Below, piece after piece: positions 27,388-37,400 of a DNA stretch of 64,000 bases (position 1 is the stretch's first letter; every line of letters begins with the position of its first letter). The notes under the pieces were generated by a model. It saw only the letters and a program-made list of their open reading frames with translations, made no database searches and was not told the DNA's origin. Location of the stretch: contig CAUGRT010000003.1 of assembly GCA_959602045.1 (NCBI GenBank), positions 62,001 through 126,000 of the forward strand. The letters run 5' to 3'. This stretch comes from an uncultured Clostridia bacterium (GTDB lineage: Bacteria > Bacillota > Clostridia > UBA1381). The position numbers were made by a program, and so were the translations under genes.

Positions 27388-27513
27388 ATGAATGATTGCT
27401 GTGAAAACAACTGCATGATGAGAGGCAACTGCGGCAATGGCTGCGACTTTGATCTCGACATGATTCTTTGGGTTCTTATCATCATCGTTATCGTAACCTG
27501 CATGTGCAACTAA
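27388..27513 (+). CDS. Cysteine-rich 41-residue membrane peptide
   Basis: ATG 27388 follows a strong AAGGAGGGG. The frame gives a polar start with six cysteines (MNDCCENNCMMRGNCGNGC), a short acidic DFDLD, a hydrophobic helix (ILWVLIIIVIVTCM) and a final Cys-Asn. The layout resembles small Gly/Cys-rich, single-helix sporulation peptides of the YjcZ kind, but I cannot assign it. Upstream at about 27348, CATAATATA fits the CATANNNTA shape of mother-cell sporulation -10 boxes, which is only suggestive. It is divergent from the DUF896 operon, convergent with lon, and followed by a hairpin. Confidence 0.7.
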   Translation: MNDCCENNCMMRGNCGNGCDFDLDMILWVLIIIVIVTCMCN

Positions 27514-27534
27514 TACTTAAATGAAGTCGATAAG

Positions 27535-27561
27535 AGAAGCTGCCGTACCGCGGCAGCTTCT
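27535..27561. terminator. Hairpin between the small peptide gene and lon
   Basis: An 11-bp perfect GC-rich stem (27535-27545 with 27551-27561) has a 5-base loop. The T tract is weak on both sides, so termination is likely but not certain. Confidence 0.6.
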
Positions 27562-27567
27562 TAAATT

Positions 27568-29877
27568 TTACACCAAAGCCCGTTTTAAAACAGAGTCCAT
27601 ATTATCAGTCGGAATAAATTTGATATGCTTTCGGATTTCTTTTGGAATTTCTTCAATATCCGGTTTATTTTCTTCCGGAATAATCACCGTCCGAATCCCG
27701 GCTCTGTATGCAGCAAGTGATTTTTCCTTTAAGCCGCCGATCGGAAGAACTCTTCCGCGCAGGGTGATTTCTCCGGTCATCGCAATATCGTTTCGCACCG
27801 GCTTATTGGACAAGGCACTGACTAACGCTGTTGCCATCGTAATACCGGCAGAGGGGCCATCTTTCGGAACTGCACCCTCCGGAACGTGAATATGAATATC
27901 CTTTGTTTTATAGAAATCATGATCAATTCCCAACTGATCCGATTTGGAACGGATATAACTGATAGCGGCTTTGGCAGATTCTTTCATAACATCTCCCAGT
28001 TTTCCTGTCAGCTCCACCTTACCGGTTCCATCCATCACATTGACCTCTACCGACAGCGTTTCTCCGCCGACTGATGTCCATGCCAAGCCGCGCACAATGC
28101 CGACCTCGCTTTTTTCGTTCATCGCTTCAACATGATAGCGGTGCTTTCCGAGATAGCTTTCCAGATTCTTTGCCGTAATCCGAACCGTTTTTTTATTCTG
28201 CTCCAAAATCAGCCTTGCAGCCTTACGCGCCAAAGTATTAAACGTCTGCTCCAGCTTTCGCACACCAGCTTCACGCGTATAATAGTCGATAATATCTTTT
28301 ATAGCATCATCACTCACTACAAGCTGTTTTTCTGTCAATCCATTTTTCTCAATCGCTTTCTTTACAAGGTAGTCCTTAGCGATATGGAATTTTTCCTCAT
28401 ATGTATAACCTGAAAGTTCAATGATCTCCATTCGATCTAATAAGGGTCTTGAAATCGTGTTCAGTGTATTTGCCGTGGTAATAAACAGCACCTTCGACAA
28501 GTCAAACGGCACTTCTAAATAATGATCGCGAAATGCTGAATTTTGCTCATAATCCAGTACTTCCAGCAACGCCGCTGACGGATCCCCCTTATAATCCGTT
28601 CCCATCTTATCAATTTCATCCAAAAGAATCAGCGGATTTTTGGTGCCTGCCTCTTTCATTGCCGCCATAATCCGACCTTCCATCGCGCCGATATACGTTT
28701 TCCGATGTCCGCGAATATCCGCCTCATCATGAATACCGCCCAGAGATACGCGCACATATTTTCTGCCTAATGCGCGTGCTATGGATTTTGCAACCGAAGT
28801 CTTTCCTACACCCGGAGGGCCTGCAAAGCAAAGAATCGCCGTACTTTTGCCGTTGGTAAACTGCCTTACCACCAGATACTCCAAAATACGCTCCTTGACT
28901 TTCTCTAATCCATAATGATCCTCATTCAGAATTTTCTCCGCTTCATGAATATCAAAAGTTTCCTTCGTAAGCTTATTCCACGGCATATCCAAAACCGTGT
29001 CCAGATAATTCCGCAGTACGCCGCTTTCCGCCGAAACGGGCGGCATTTTTGCAAACCGATCCACTTCCTTTAAAAGCTTCTCTTTCGTTTCCTTGCTTGT
29101 CTTTAATTTTTTGATTTTCTCGCGGTATTCCTCCGACTCCTGCATAGGGTCCGCGCCCTCGCCCAACTCCTTGTTGATCACTTTGAGCTGTTCGCGCAGA
29201 TAATATTCGCGCTGATTTTTATCAATACTTGCTTTTACACGCTTTGCAATTTTCTGCTCCAGTTTCAGAATCCCGATTTGGTTCTGCAATGCGCTCAGCA
29301 CCAATTCTGCCCGTGCGCAAATATCCTGTTCCTCTAAAATCGTCTGCTTAACTTCCGTCCGAAAATCCACGCTCGCAGCGATCAAGTCGCACAAAAGCGG
29401 CAGATTCTCAGCTGACATCACCGCCATAAACTGTTCGGATGCCGTTCTGGGCATGTTCGAGAAATATTCCTCATAGACTGCTTTTAGCTGACGAATATAC
29501 GCCTCCTCAAGCCGCCCGTCATTAACGGCATATTCCTCAAAATCTTCAATCACTGCCTGAAAATACGGTGTCACCGACACCAGCTCCCGCAGAATTCCGC
29601 GCCGTAATCCCTCAACAATAACGCGTACCCCATTCCCGGGAATTTTCATCACTTGCTTTATTTTCACGACTGTTCCGGTAGGATACATGTCCTCCAAGCG
29701 CGGTGCTCCTACATTTGGATCCTTTTGGGCGGTTAAAAATACCTCTGTCTTTTCCGCTCCTGCCGTTTCCAACGCCTTAATGGATACATCCCGCCCGGCG
29801 TCAAAATTCAGCGTCATTCCCGGGAAAATCACGATGCCGCGCATCGGCACAACGGGAAGGACTTCCATATTGTTCAT
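27568..29877 (-). CDS. lon: ATP-dependent protease Lon
   Basis: The 769-residue protein has the Lon substrate-binding N domain (MEVLPVVPMRGIVIFPGM), AAA+ Walker A GPPGVGKT and Walker B LLDEIDKM. The C-terminal protease domain has catalytic Ser in PKDGPSAGITM and Lys in PIGGLKEKSLAA. It degrades misfolded and regulatory proteins in the cytoplasm. ATG 29877 is chosen because AAAGGAT precedes it; the frame is open further upstream without a site. A separate promoter (29938-29966) lies in the gap after the M42 genes. Confidence 0.96.
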   Translation of the reverse strand: MNNMEVLPVVPMRGIVIFPGMTLNFDAGRDVSIKALETAGAEKTEVFLTAQKDPNVGAPRLEDMYPTGTVVKIKQVMKIPGNGVRVIVEGLRRGILRELVSVTPYFQAVIEDFEEYAVNDGRLEEAYIRQLKAVYEEYFSNMPRTASEQFMAVMSAENLPLLCDLIAASVDFRTEVKQTILEEQDICARAELVLSALQNQIGILKLEQKIAKRVKASIDKNQREYYLREQLKVINKELGEGADPMQESEEYREKIKKLKTSKETKEKLLKEVDRFAKMPPVSAESGVLRNYLDTVLDMPWNKLTKETFDIHEAEKILNEDHYGLEKVKERILEYLVVRQFTNGKSTAILCFAGPPGVGKTSVAKSIARALGRKYVRVSLGGIHDEADIRGHRKTYIGAMEGRIMAAMKEAGTKNPLILLDEIDKMGTDYKGDPSAALLEVLDYEQNSAFRDHYLEVPFDLSKVLFITTANTLNTISRPLLDRMEIIELSGYTYEEKFHIAKDYLVKKAIEKNGLTEKQLVVSDDAIKDIIDYYTREAGVRKLEQTFNTLARKAARLILEQNKKTVRITAKNLESYLGKHRYHVEAMNEKSEVGIVRGLAWTSVGGETLSVEVNVMDGTGKVELTGKLGDVMKESAKAAISYIRSKSDQLGIDHDFYKTKDIHIHVPEGAVPKDGPSAGITMATALVSALSNKPVRNDIAMTGEITLRGRVLPIGGLKEKSLAAYRAGIRTVIIPEENKPDIEEIPKEIRKHIKFIPTDNMDSVLKRALV

Positions 29878-29937
29878 TAATACTCTATCCTTTCTAATCT
29901 TCGGAGTCTTTGCCCCGAACCTTTTATCACAAAGCAT

Positions 29938-29966
29938 ATTATACATAAAAATTCTGCATATTGCAA
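29938..29966 (-). promoter_or_regulatory. Promoter of lon
   Basis: On the minus strand TTGCAA (29961-29966) and TATAAT (29938-29943) are 17 bases apart. I see no CIRCE or clear CtsR site near it. Confidence 0.7.
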
Positions 29967-29993
29967 GATATTTTTATGAAGTTTTTATTTTGT

Positions 29994-30971
29994 TTACAAT
30001 TCATTCAATACGCAAACCAGTAAATCAATGCAAGCTTGAATATCGCTGACGCTTGCCAGTTCGGACGGAGAATGAATATAACGCGTTGGAACAGAAATTC
30101 CGCCGGTCTTGACGCCGCCGCGCGTCATATGGATTCTTCCGGCGTCCGTACCGCCGTCCGTCATGATTTCAGCCTGATACGGAATCTTGTGGCTCTTTGC
30201 TGTTGCAATCATAAAATTGCGCAGATAAGCGTCGCACAGAACCGAATGATCCATGATTTTCACTGCCGCTCCCTTGCCGATTTTTACATCCATTACCGGT
30301 GCATTTGGTGTATCGCCCGTATCGGTAACGTCTACGGCAATCGCATAATCGGGATCAATCGTATATGCCGCCGTTCCTGCACCGCGCAAGCCGACCTCCT
30401 CCTGCACCGTAAAGGTCAGATAAACATCATTTTTACTGTTGATTTTTTCTAATGCCTTCAACAAAATATAACAGCCGGCACGGTTATCCAACGCTTTGGA
30501 AATCACAATATCGCCGTTTCTATACATTTCACCGCAAAATACCGCCATATCCCCGACGGATACCCGTTCGCTCGCCGTCGTATCGGATGTCGCGCCAATA
30601 TCAATAAACAGCTTGTCTAATACCGGCTTTTTATCTTCCTCCTCGCAGCCAATCACCCCTACAACGCCATTCAAAAACCGAACGCGTCTGCCTACCAATT
30701 GACAGGTATATAAGCCGCCGACCGCCTCAAAACGAATAAAACCGTTTTTATCAATATGCTTTGCAATAATACCAATTTCATCCATGTGAGCGGCAACCAT
30801 GATTTTCTTCTTGTTCGCCGCCGTTCCGTGTTTGACTAAAATCAAATTTCCCAAAGGATCGGTGATGATCTCATCACATTTTCCTTTTGCTGTTTCTCCG
30901 ATCGCTTGTCTGATCTTATCCTCACACCCCGAAGGGCCGCTGATTTGAGTTAATCGCTCCAATAATTCCAT
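29994..30971 (-). CDS. M42-family aminopeptidase (active-type paralogue a)
   Basis: The 325-residue protein is an M42 (glutamyl aminopeptidase/TET type) metallopeptidase. It keeps the metal and catalytic residues: His62 and Asp64 (AHMDEIG), Asp162 (ALDNR), the catalytic Glu191-Glu192 (VQEEVGLRG), Asp214 (VDVTD) and His300 (RYIHSPSE). Such enzymes form dodecamers that trim peptides in the cytoplasm. The start codon directly follows the stop codon of the upstream paralogue, with GGAGGG before it, so translation is coupled. It is the last of three tandem M42 genes. Confidence 0.92.
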   Translation of the reverse strand: MELLERLTQISGPSGCEDKIRQAIGETAKGKCDEIITDPLGNLILVKHGTAANKKKIMVAAHMDEIGIIAKHIDKNGFIRFEAVGGLYTCQLVGRRVRFLNGVVGVIGCEEEDKKPVLDKLFIDIGATSDTTASERVSVGDMAVFCGEMYRNGDIVISKALDNRAGCYILLKALEKINSKNDVYLTFTVQEEVGLRGAGTAAYTIDPDYAIAVDVTDTGDTPNAPVMDVKIGKGAAVKIMDHSVLCDAYLRNFMIATAKSHKIPYQAEIMTDGGTDAGRIHMTRGGVKTGGISVPTRYIHSPSELASVSDIQACIDLLVCVLNEL

Positions 30972-31991
30972 CTATTTACCCTCCGTCCATTCATCTATAT
31001 TTTCAATTAATCCGCCCAACAGCAATTCCGTTGTCAACAGATCCTTTTCCGATACCATTTCCACCGGTGTTTTTGCATAACGGCAAGGAATGGAAAGATT
31101 CACACATCTTGCACCGTTTGCCCCATATTGAATTGCTCCGGTATCCGCAAATTCCTGTTTGATAATGGCTTTCTGGTACGGAAGCTTTAATTCCTTTGCC
31201 AGCTTTTCTGTCTTTTCAAGCAATTCCCTGTCATAAATCGAATACCGATCCATCGCCGGAATAATGACGCCGCCGCCCAAACGGATTGTCCGATTTTCGG
31301 GCTTTGTACCAAAGGTATCGTCCGTTGCCGCAGTATCAACCGTAATCACCGCATCCGGCTCAATTTGTCTTGCAAGAATCGACGCACCGCGCATTCCGGT
31401 TTCCTTTTGTGCCGTAAATACAAAATACAGCTCACTGCCGCTGATCTTTTCCATTTCGCCCAGTACCGGAATAATTCCACAGCGTGACAGTGCCTTGCCC
31501 TTGATGATTCCATTTGCCCGGGCGCATTTTGTATCAAAGGTAATAAAATCTCCCAAATGCACCTGCTGTAAGGCTTCCTTTTTGGATTTTGCGCCAATAT
31601 CAATAAAAAGCTTGCTCGCCGGAACGGTATTCTGACGTTCTTCCCTCGTTTGCAGATGGATGGCTTTCATGCCAATCACGCCCTTGACCTGATCCTTTCC
31701 AATTACAACTTTTTTGGAAATCACCGTATTCATATCAATATTTCCGACCGGCTTAAACCGAAGATAGCCTTTTTCCGTAATACCGCTGACAATAAATCCG
31801 GCTTCATCCATATGGGTTACCACCATAATCCGTCCTTGACGATCTGTGCCCTTTTTCATAGCAACGACATTGCCGATTGAATCTACCGTGATACTATCGG
31901 CTTTTAAATGCTCTGTCAAATATCGGCGCAGCTCGTTTTCATTTCCGGATACGGCATCGATTTCACTGATTTTCTTTATAAGAGAAGCCAT
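30972..31991 (-). CDS. M42-family protein lacking catalytic residues (probable inactive paralogue b)
   Basis: The 339-residue protein aligns along its whole length with its neighbours and keeps His60/Asp62 (THMDEAG) and Asp219. Three key positions are changed. The bridging Asp is Ser169 (ALSRCG instead of ALDNR), the catalytic Glu is Lys196 (AQKETGMRG instead of QEEVG), and the last metal ligand His is Lys307 (RYAKTPVE). The frame is intact with normal spacing, so this is not a frameshift. Start ATG 31991 has AGGAGG upstream and overlaps the upstream paralogue by 16 bases. It is probably a structural or regulatory subunit assembled with its paralogues, or it has a new function. Confidence 0.85.
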   Translation of the reverse strand: MASLIKKISEIDAVSGNENELRRYLTEHLKADSITVDSIGNVVAMKKGTDRQGRIMVVTHMDEAGFIVSGITEKGYLRFKPVGNIDMNTVISKKVVIGKDQVKGVIGMKAIHLQTREERQNTVPASKLFIDIGAKSKKEALQQVHLGDFITFDTKCARANGIIKGKALSRCGIIPVLGEMEKISGSELYFVFTAQKETGMRGASILARQIEPDAVITVDTAATDDTFGTKPENRTIRLGGGVIIPAMDRYSIYDRELLEKTEKLAKELKLPYQKAIIKQEFADTGAIQYGANGARCVNLSIPCRYAKTPVEMVSEKDLLTTELLLGGLIENIDEWTEGK

Positions 31992-33004
31992 TTTGTATCC
32001 TCCTCTGTTTCCAGAATCCATGCCGTCAACAACTTTGCGACGGCTTTTACATCGGATATTGCTAAAGTCTCAACCGATGTATGCATATATTTGAGCGGAA
32101 TCGACAGCAGTGCGGTCGGAATCCCGCTTTTTGCAATCTGAATTGCCCATGCGTCCGTGCCGGTATCGCCGCCCTCTACCTCAATTTCGGTTTTAATTCC
32201 ATGTTTCTTTGCTGTTTCTTGTAATCGTTCCGTCAATTTTGGATGAAGATTCGGTCCAACACTGATAACCGCGCCGCAGCCGATTGCAAATGCATTCTCC
32301 GAATTATCCGGCGTGATTCCATGCGTTACATCGACCGCTACCGCCATATCGGGATGAATCGCATAAGCCGCTGTTTTTGCTCCGCGCTCACCGACTTCTT
32401 CCTGTACGGCGCAGACTGCATACACATCTGCCTGCAATGGTACATCCGCTATATTTTTCATTACAGTCAGCAGTGCGGCAACCGAGGCTCTGTCATCCAG
32501 AGATTTACCGCTCCATTGCTTTTTCCCAAGCTTTCCGACCGACTGTGCAATCGTCACGCTATCGCCTACGGAAACCAGCTCCCGAACCTTGTCTGACGGC
32601 AGTCCCAAATCAATCGCCATATCCTTAATTGCAACCGTTGCTCCAGGTTTACGCAACCACGGCTGTTGGATTCCGATTACACCGGGTACATCCTCTTCAC
32701 CATGCACAACGACCTCCAACGCCGGCAAAATCCGCTGATCCACACCGCCGATATTGGCAAAAGTCAAAAATCCGTCCTCGGTGATTGAAGTTACCATCAA
32801 CCCGATTTCATCGCAATGTGCTTCGATCATCAGCTTCGGTGCATTTTTTTTGCCGCATTTCTTTTCAGCAATGACGCTGCCGAGTGCATCCGTATACACA
32901 CGATCACAATAAGGCGCAAACATTTCGCTGATGGCGTCGGTAATCAAATATTCCGAGCCGGATATTCCGCGCATATTGCTTAATTTTTCTATCAGCTTCT
33001 TCAT
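31976..33004 (-). CDS. M42-family aminopeptidase (active-type paralogue c)
   Basis: The 342-residue protein keeps all M42 residues: His63 and Asp65 (AHCDEIG), Asp170 (SLDDR), Glu202-Glu203 (QEEVGERG), Asp225 (VDVTHG) and His308 (KYMHTS). It is the first of the three tandem M42 genes and follows murD by 18 bases on the same strand. The ATG has GGAGAGG upstream. Substrate preference among N-terminal residues cannot be read. The tight overlap with the next gene suggests coordinated synthesis and perhaps a mixed complex. Confidence 0.92.
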   Translation of the reverse strand: MKKLIEKLSNMRGISGSEYLITDAISEMFAPYCDRVYTDALGSVIAEKKCGKKNAPKLMIEAHCDEIGLMVTSITEDGFLTFANIGGVDQRILPALEVVVHGEEDVPGVIGIQQPWLRKPGATVAIKDMAIDLGLPSDKVRELVSVGDSVTIAQSVGKLGKKQWSGKSLDDRASVAALLTVMKNIADVPLQADVYAVCAVQEEVGERGAKTAAYAIHPDMAVAVDVTHGITPDNSENAFAIGCGAVISVGPNLHPKLTERLQETAKKHGIKTEIEVEGGDTGTDAWAIQIAKSGIPTALLSIPLKYMHTSVETLAISDVKAVAKLLTAWILETEEDTKWLLL

Positions 33005-33022
33005 ACGATTCCTCTCCGCCGG

Positions 33023-34381
33023 TTACAGTTCCCGAACCAGCTTTTTGAACAGGTTACCCCGTTCTTCAAAATTTCTGAACATATCAAAACTTGTGGACGC
33101 CGGTGAAAGCAGCACGATGTCACCGCTTTGCGCTTTTTCGTGTGCACATTTTACGACCTCCTCATAGCTGTCTTTCTCGATAATTTCTATATTTTTCCCG
33201 GTTGCCTTGACCGCATCCTTGATTTTATCGGTTGTTGCGCCGATCAGAATCAGCGTTTTTACCCCGTTGACAATCGGCTCGCCGATCGCGTCATACGGAA
33301 TCCCCTTGTCTTTGCCGCCGCTGATTAAAATAACCGGTTTTCCCTCAAACACCCGCAGCGTATTAATCGTGCGGTTGGGACTGGAGTCGATTGAACTGTT
33401 ATAATACTTTACGCCGTTAATCTCGCGGACAAATTCAATTCGATGCTCTACACCCTCAAATTCCTTTGCGACCTCGCGGATTTTATCATCCGATACCAAC
33501 CCCTCAACCGCAGCCATTGCCGCCATGTAATTTTCCACGTTATGCATGCCCGGAACGGTAATTTCATGAATATTCAATACCGGTTCGCCTCTGCGGCAGA
33601 TAAAGTCATTTTCCAGATAATAATCCGCCGTTTTATCGGTTCTTGAAAAGCGTTTTAGTGTCCCGTTTGCTTCTTTGCCGATTTGTGCCGTCACTTCATT
33701 ATCCGCGTTCACTACTAACGTATCCGAAGATTTTTGATATAGCATAATATTTTTCTTTGCGTCAATATATTCCTGATAATCCTTATGCATATCCAAATGA
33801 TTCGGAGAAATATTGGTAATCACCGCAATCTCCGGAGATTTTCTCATCGTGTGCAGCTGGAAACTGGATAATTCAAGAATGACCCAATCCTCTGGTTTCA
33901 TATTTTCGGTTTGCGTCAGAAGCGGATTTCCGATGTTGCCGCCCAGCCATGTTTTATAGCCTGCCTTCGTCATCATTCTATTGGTCAGCGTTGTAGTCGT
34001 TGTCTTTCCGTCGCTGCCGGTGATCGCAATCATATGCGACGGGCATACGTCAAAGAACACCTCCATTTCAGAGGTCACAACCGCACCGCGTTTTCTTGCT
34101 GCGACAAGCGCCGGAACATCATAGCGCATACCGGGCGTTTTGAAAATGATTTCGCCGTCAATATGCTCCAGATATCCCTCGCCCAGATTGAATTTCACGC
34201 CTAACGGCTCCAGCACAGTATAATTCTCACCCAAATCCTCTTTGGTTCGTTTATCACAAGCGGTAACATCCGCTCCTAAGGAAACCAAATACTGAATCAG
34301 CGGAAGATTTGAAATTCCGATTCCGATCACCGTTACGGTCTTTCCCTTTATATTCTGCTTAAATTCTTCTAATTTAGTCAT
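33023..34381 (-). CDS. murD: UDP-N-acetylmuramoylalanine-D-glutamate ligase
   Basis: The 452-residue Mur ligase has the N-terminal Rossmann segment TVTVIGIGISNLPL, ATP-binding loop AITGSDGKTTTTT, and HRIEFVREINGVKYYNSSIDSSPNRT, typical of MurD. It adds D-glutamate to UDP-MurNAc-L-Ala in peptidoglycan precursor synthesis. ATG 34381 has AAAGGG upstream; the longer upstream frame overlaps polC. It is outside the usual dcw cluster and sits between polC and M42 genes, with gaps of 18-34 bases, so it may be read with them. Confidence 0.93.
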   Translation of the reverse strand: MTKLEEFKQNIKGKTVTVIGIGISNLPLIQYLVSLGADVTACDKRTKEDLGENYTVLEPLGVKFNLGEGYLEHIDGEIIFKTPGMRYDVPALVAARKRGAVVTSEMEVFFDVCPSHMIAITGSDGKTTTTTLTNRMMTKAGYKTWLGGNIGNPLLTQTENMKPEDWVILELSSFQLHTMRKSPEIAVITNISPNHLDMHKDYQEYIDAKKNIMLYQKSSDTLVVNADNEVTAQIGKEANGTLKRFSRTDKTADYYLENDFICRRGEPVLNIHEITVPGMHNVENYMAAMAAVEGLVSDDKIREVAKEFEGVEHRIEFVREINGVKYYNSSIDSSPNRTINTLRVFEGKPVILISGGKDKGIPYDAIGEPIVNGVKTLILIGATTDKIKDAVKATGKNIEIIEKDSYEEVVKCAHEKAQSGDIVLLSPASTSFDMFRNFEERGNLFKKLVREL

Positions 34382-34415
34382 TGTTCTTTTTCCCTTTCGT
34401 TTTATTTTGAACTTT

Positions 34416-37400
34416 TTAATCCCAAAGCGATACCTGATCCGCATCGGGCAACTCCTCAAAGCACCCCATTTTATCCAGAATTTCAATATTGGTTTTAGTG
34501 ATTCCGGTTCGGATTCTTAAATCCTCTACAGTCTTAAACGGGCCTTTTTCCCTTGCTGCGGTAATCGCCTTTGCGGCGTTTTCCCCCAAACCGGGAATCG
34601 CGTTCAGCGGCGGCAGAATCCCCTCATCCGTCAGCTGAAAATCCGTAGCATGGGAGCGATACAAATCAATCTCCACAAAGTTGATCCCTCTTGCGTACAT
34701 CTCAATGCAGATTTCCAGAATCGGAATCAGATTTTCCTCTTTCGGAGAAATCGTATTATCTTTCTTCTTTGCCAAAACCTCTGCCATCGCTTCTCTGGCG
34801 CGTTTCATCCCCTTTGCCATCAGCAGCGCGTCAAAATCATCCGCTCTTACGCTGAAATAGGCAATATAAAAGGCTTCGGGATAATGCACCTTAAAATACG
34901 CGATTCGAAACGCCATGGTAACATACGCAACAGCATGCGCTTTCGGGAACATGTATTTAATTTTTTTACAGGACGCAATATACCAATCCGGAACATTTGC
35001 CGCTTTCATCGCCGCTTCATCCTCCGGCTTTAAGCCCTTGCCCTTTCGCACGCTCTCCATAATCTTAAACGAATGACCTGCCTCAACCCCCATTGCAATC
35101 AGATAAATCATAATATCGTCACGGGCACAGATGGAATGTGACAAATCGGTTAAGCCTTGCCGAATCAAGTCCTGCGCATTATTCAACCACACGTCGGTTC
35201 CGTGCGAAAGACCCGAAATTCTTACCAACTCCGAAAAAGTTGTCGGCTTCGTATCCTCCAACATCTGCCGTACAAATTTTGTACCAAATTCCGGAATCCC
35301 GTAACTCCCCAGTTTTGTTCCAATATCCTCCGTCACATGCAGCGCCTCATTGGAGGTGAACAAACTCAGCGTTTCCTTATCCCCCAACGGAATCTCCTGT
35401 GCATTAATTCCTGTAATATCCTCTAACATTCGAATTACCGTCGGATCATCGTGTCCAAGCTCATCCAGTTTTAACAGGTTCGCGTCAATGGAATGATAAT
35501 CAAAATGTGTTGTGACGATGGTTGAATTGGGATCATCCGCCGGATGTTGTACCGGGCAGAACTCATGAATATTATTTGTATAAGGAACAACAATAATACC
35601 CCCCGGATGCTGACCGGAGGTTCTTTTTACGCCAACGCACCCCTGCGCCAATCGGCGCATCTCTGCGCCGCGCATGGATTTTCCGGTTTCCTCAATATAT
35701 TTTTTCACATATCCGAATGCCGTTTTTTCTGCCACCGTACCAATCGTCCCGGCTCTGAACACAAATCCCTCGCCGAAAAATGTTTCGGTATATTTGTGGA
35801 TAACCGGCTGATATTCACCGCTGAAATTCAAGTCAATATCTGGCTCTTTATCCCCTGCAAATCCCAAAAACGTTTCAAACGGAATATCGTGACCGTCCTT
35901 TCGGTACTGCGTTCCGCATTTGGGGCAAACCTTATCCGGCAAATCGCAGCCGGAGATACCCGTATCCGATTCCACAAACTCAACATTTTTGCAATTCGGG
36001 CAGATATAATGCGCCGGAAGTGAATTTACCTCGGTAATATCGGATAAATACGCAACAAATGAAGAACCTACCGAACCTCGCGAGCCTACCAAATAGCCGT
36101 CCGAAAGCGATTTACGCACCAATTCCTGCGCGATTCGGTACATAACGGAGAATCCATAAGTTGTAATGGAATGTAACTCCTTATCCAAACGATTTTGCAC
36201 CAACTCCGGCAGCGGATCGCCGTAAATTTCTTTCGCTTTTTTGAGGGAGTCATTCACGATCGCGTCCTTTGCACCCTCAACCACCGGAGGGCATTTTTCT
36301 TTCGGGATCGGTCTGACATCCTCAATCATATCCGCAATCTTATTCGTATTCGTCACAACGACCTCATATGCCTTTTCTTTTCCTAAATATGAAAATTCGC
36401 TCAGCATTTCCTCAGTCGTTCTGAAATATAGCGGCGGCTGATTTTCCGCGTCCTTAAATCCCTTATAATACATCAGAATTTTCCGATAGTCCGCGCCCTC
36501 CTTGTCCATAAAATGAACATCGCAGGTTGCGCAGACGGGCTTATTGTATTTCTCGCCCAATTCCACAATCTTTCGATTCAGATTCCGTAAATCCTCATCG
36601 GTGTTGACATCCGGAAAATCGGGAGATTCTTTCATATAGGCATTATTGCCAATCGGCTGAATTTCAAGATAATCATAAAACTCCACAATCTCCCGAATCC
36701 GTTCTTCGCTTTCATGATGTACCACAGCACGGAACAACTCTCCGGCTTCACATGCCGATCCCAAAATCAATCCCTCGCGCTTTTGCTGAATCAGACTTTT
36801 CGGCAGCCGCGGTGTTCGGAAGAAATATCTTAACTGCGATTGCGAGATCATCTCATAGATATTCCGGATGCCCTTTAAATTTTTCGCCAGAATAATAATA
36901 TGGAATGCTTTATTTTTCTTTGCCGCGCCGCGCATATCATAGCTATCGTTCAGCTCTGCAAGAAGCCGCTTTCCCTCGCCTCTGAGCTGGGCAAGCATTT
37001 TGACAAATGCGTCCGCCGTCGCCTTCGCATCATCAACGGCTCTATGGTGATTTTCCAAAATAACATTCAAGTGATTTGTAATGGTATCCAATTTATAATT
37101 ATGCAAAAACGGATACATACACCGCGCCAACATTAAAGTGTCGAGATACGGAAAATCAAAATCCGTTCCCATTTCTTCCGCTTTTCTGCGCATAAATCCC
37201 ATATCAAAAGAAGCATTATGCGCCACCATGACGCAGCCCTTGCAAAACTCCTTGAATTTCGGCAAAATTTCCTCAATCGTCTGCGCATCGGCAACCATAT
37301 CGTCCGATATTCCGGTCAGCGCCTGAATATTGGGCGGAATCGGCTGTTGCGGATTGACAAAAGTAGACCATTTATCCACAATGACGCCGTTCTCCACCTT

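Noticed and set aside
30972..31991. Loss of M42 active-site residues caused by a frameshift or sequencing error
   Set aside because: The frame matches its paralogues on both sides of each changed position, with normal spacing, so these are substitutions.
35544..36023. Open frame of 159 codons on the plus strand inside polC
   Set aside because: It is antisense to a well-supported gene, has no ribosome binding site and its composition reflects the polC reading frame.
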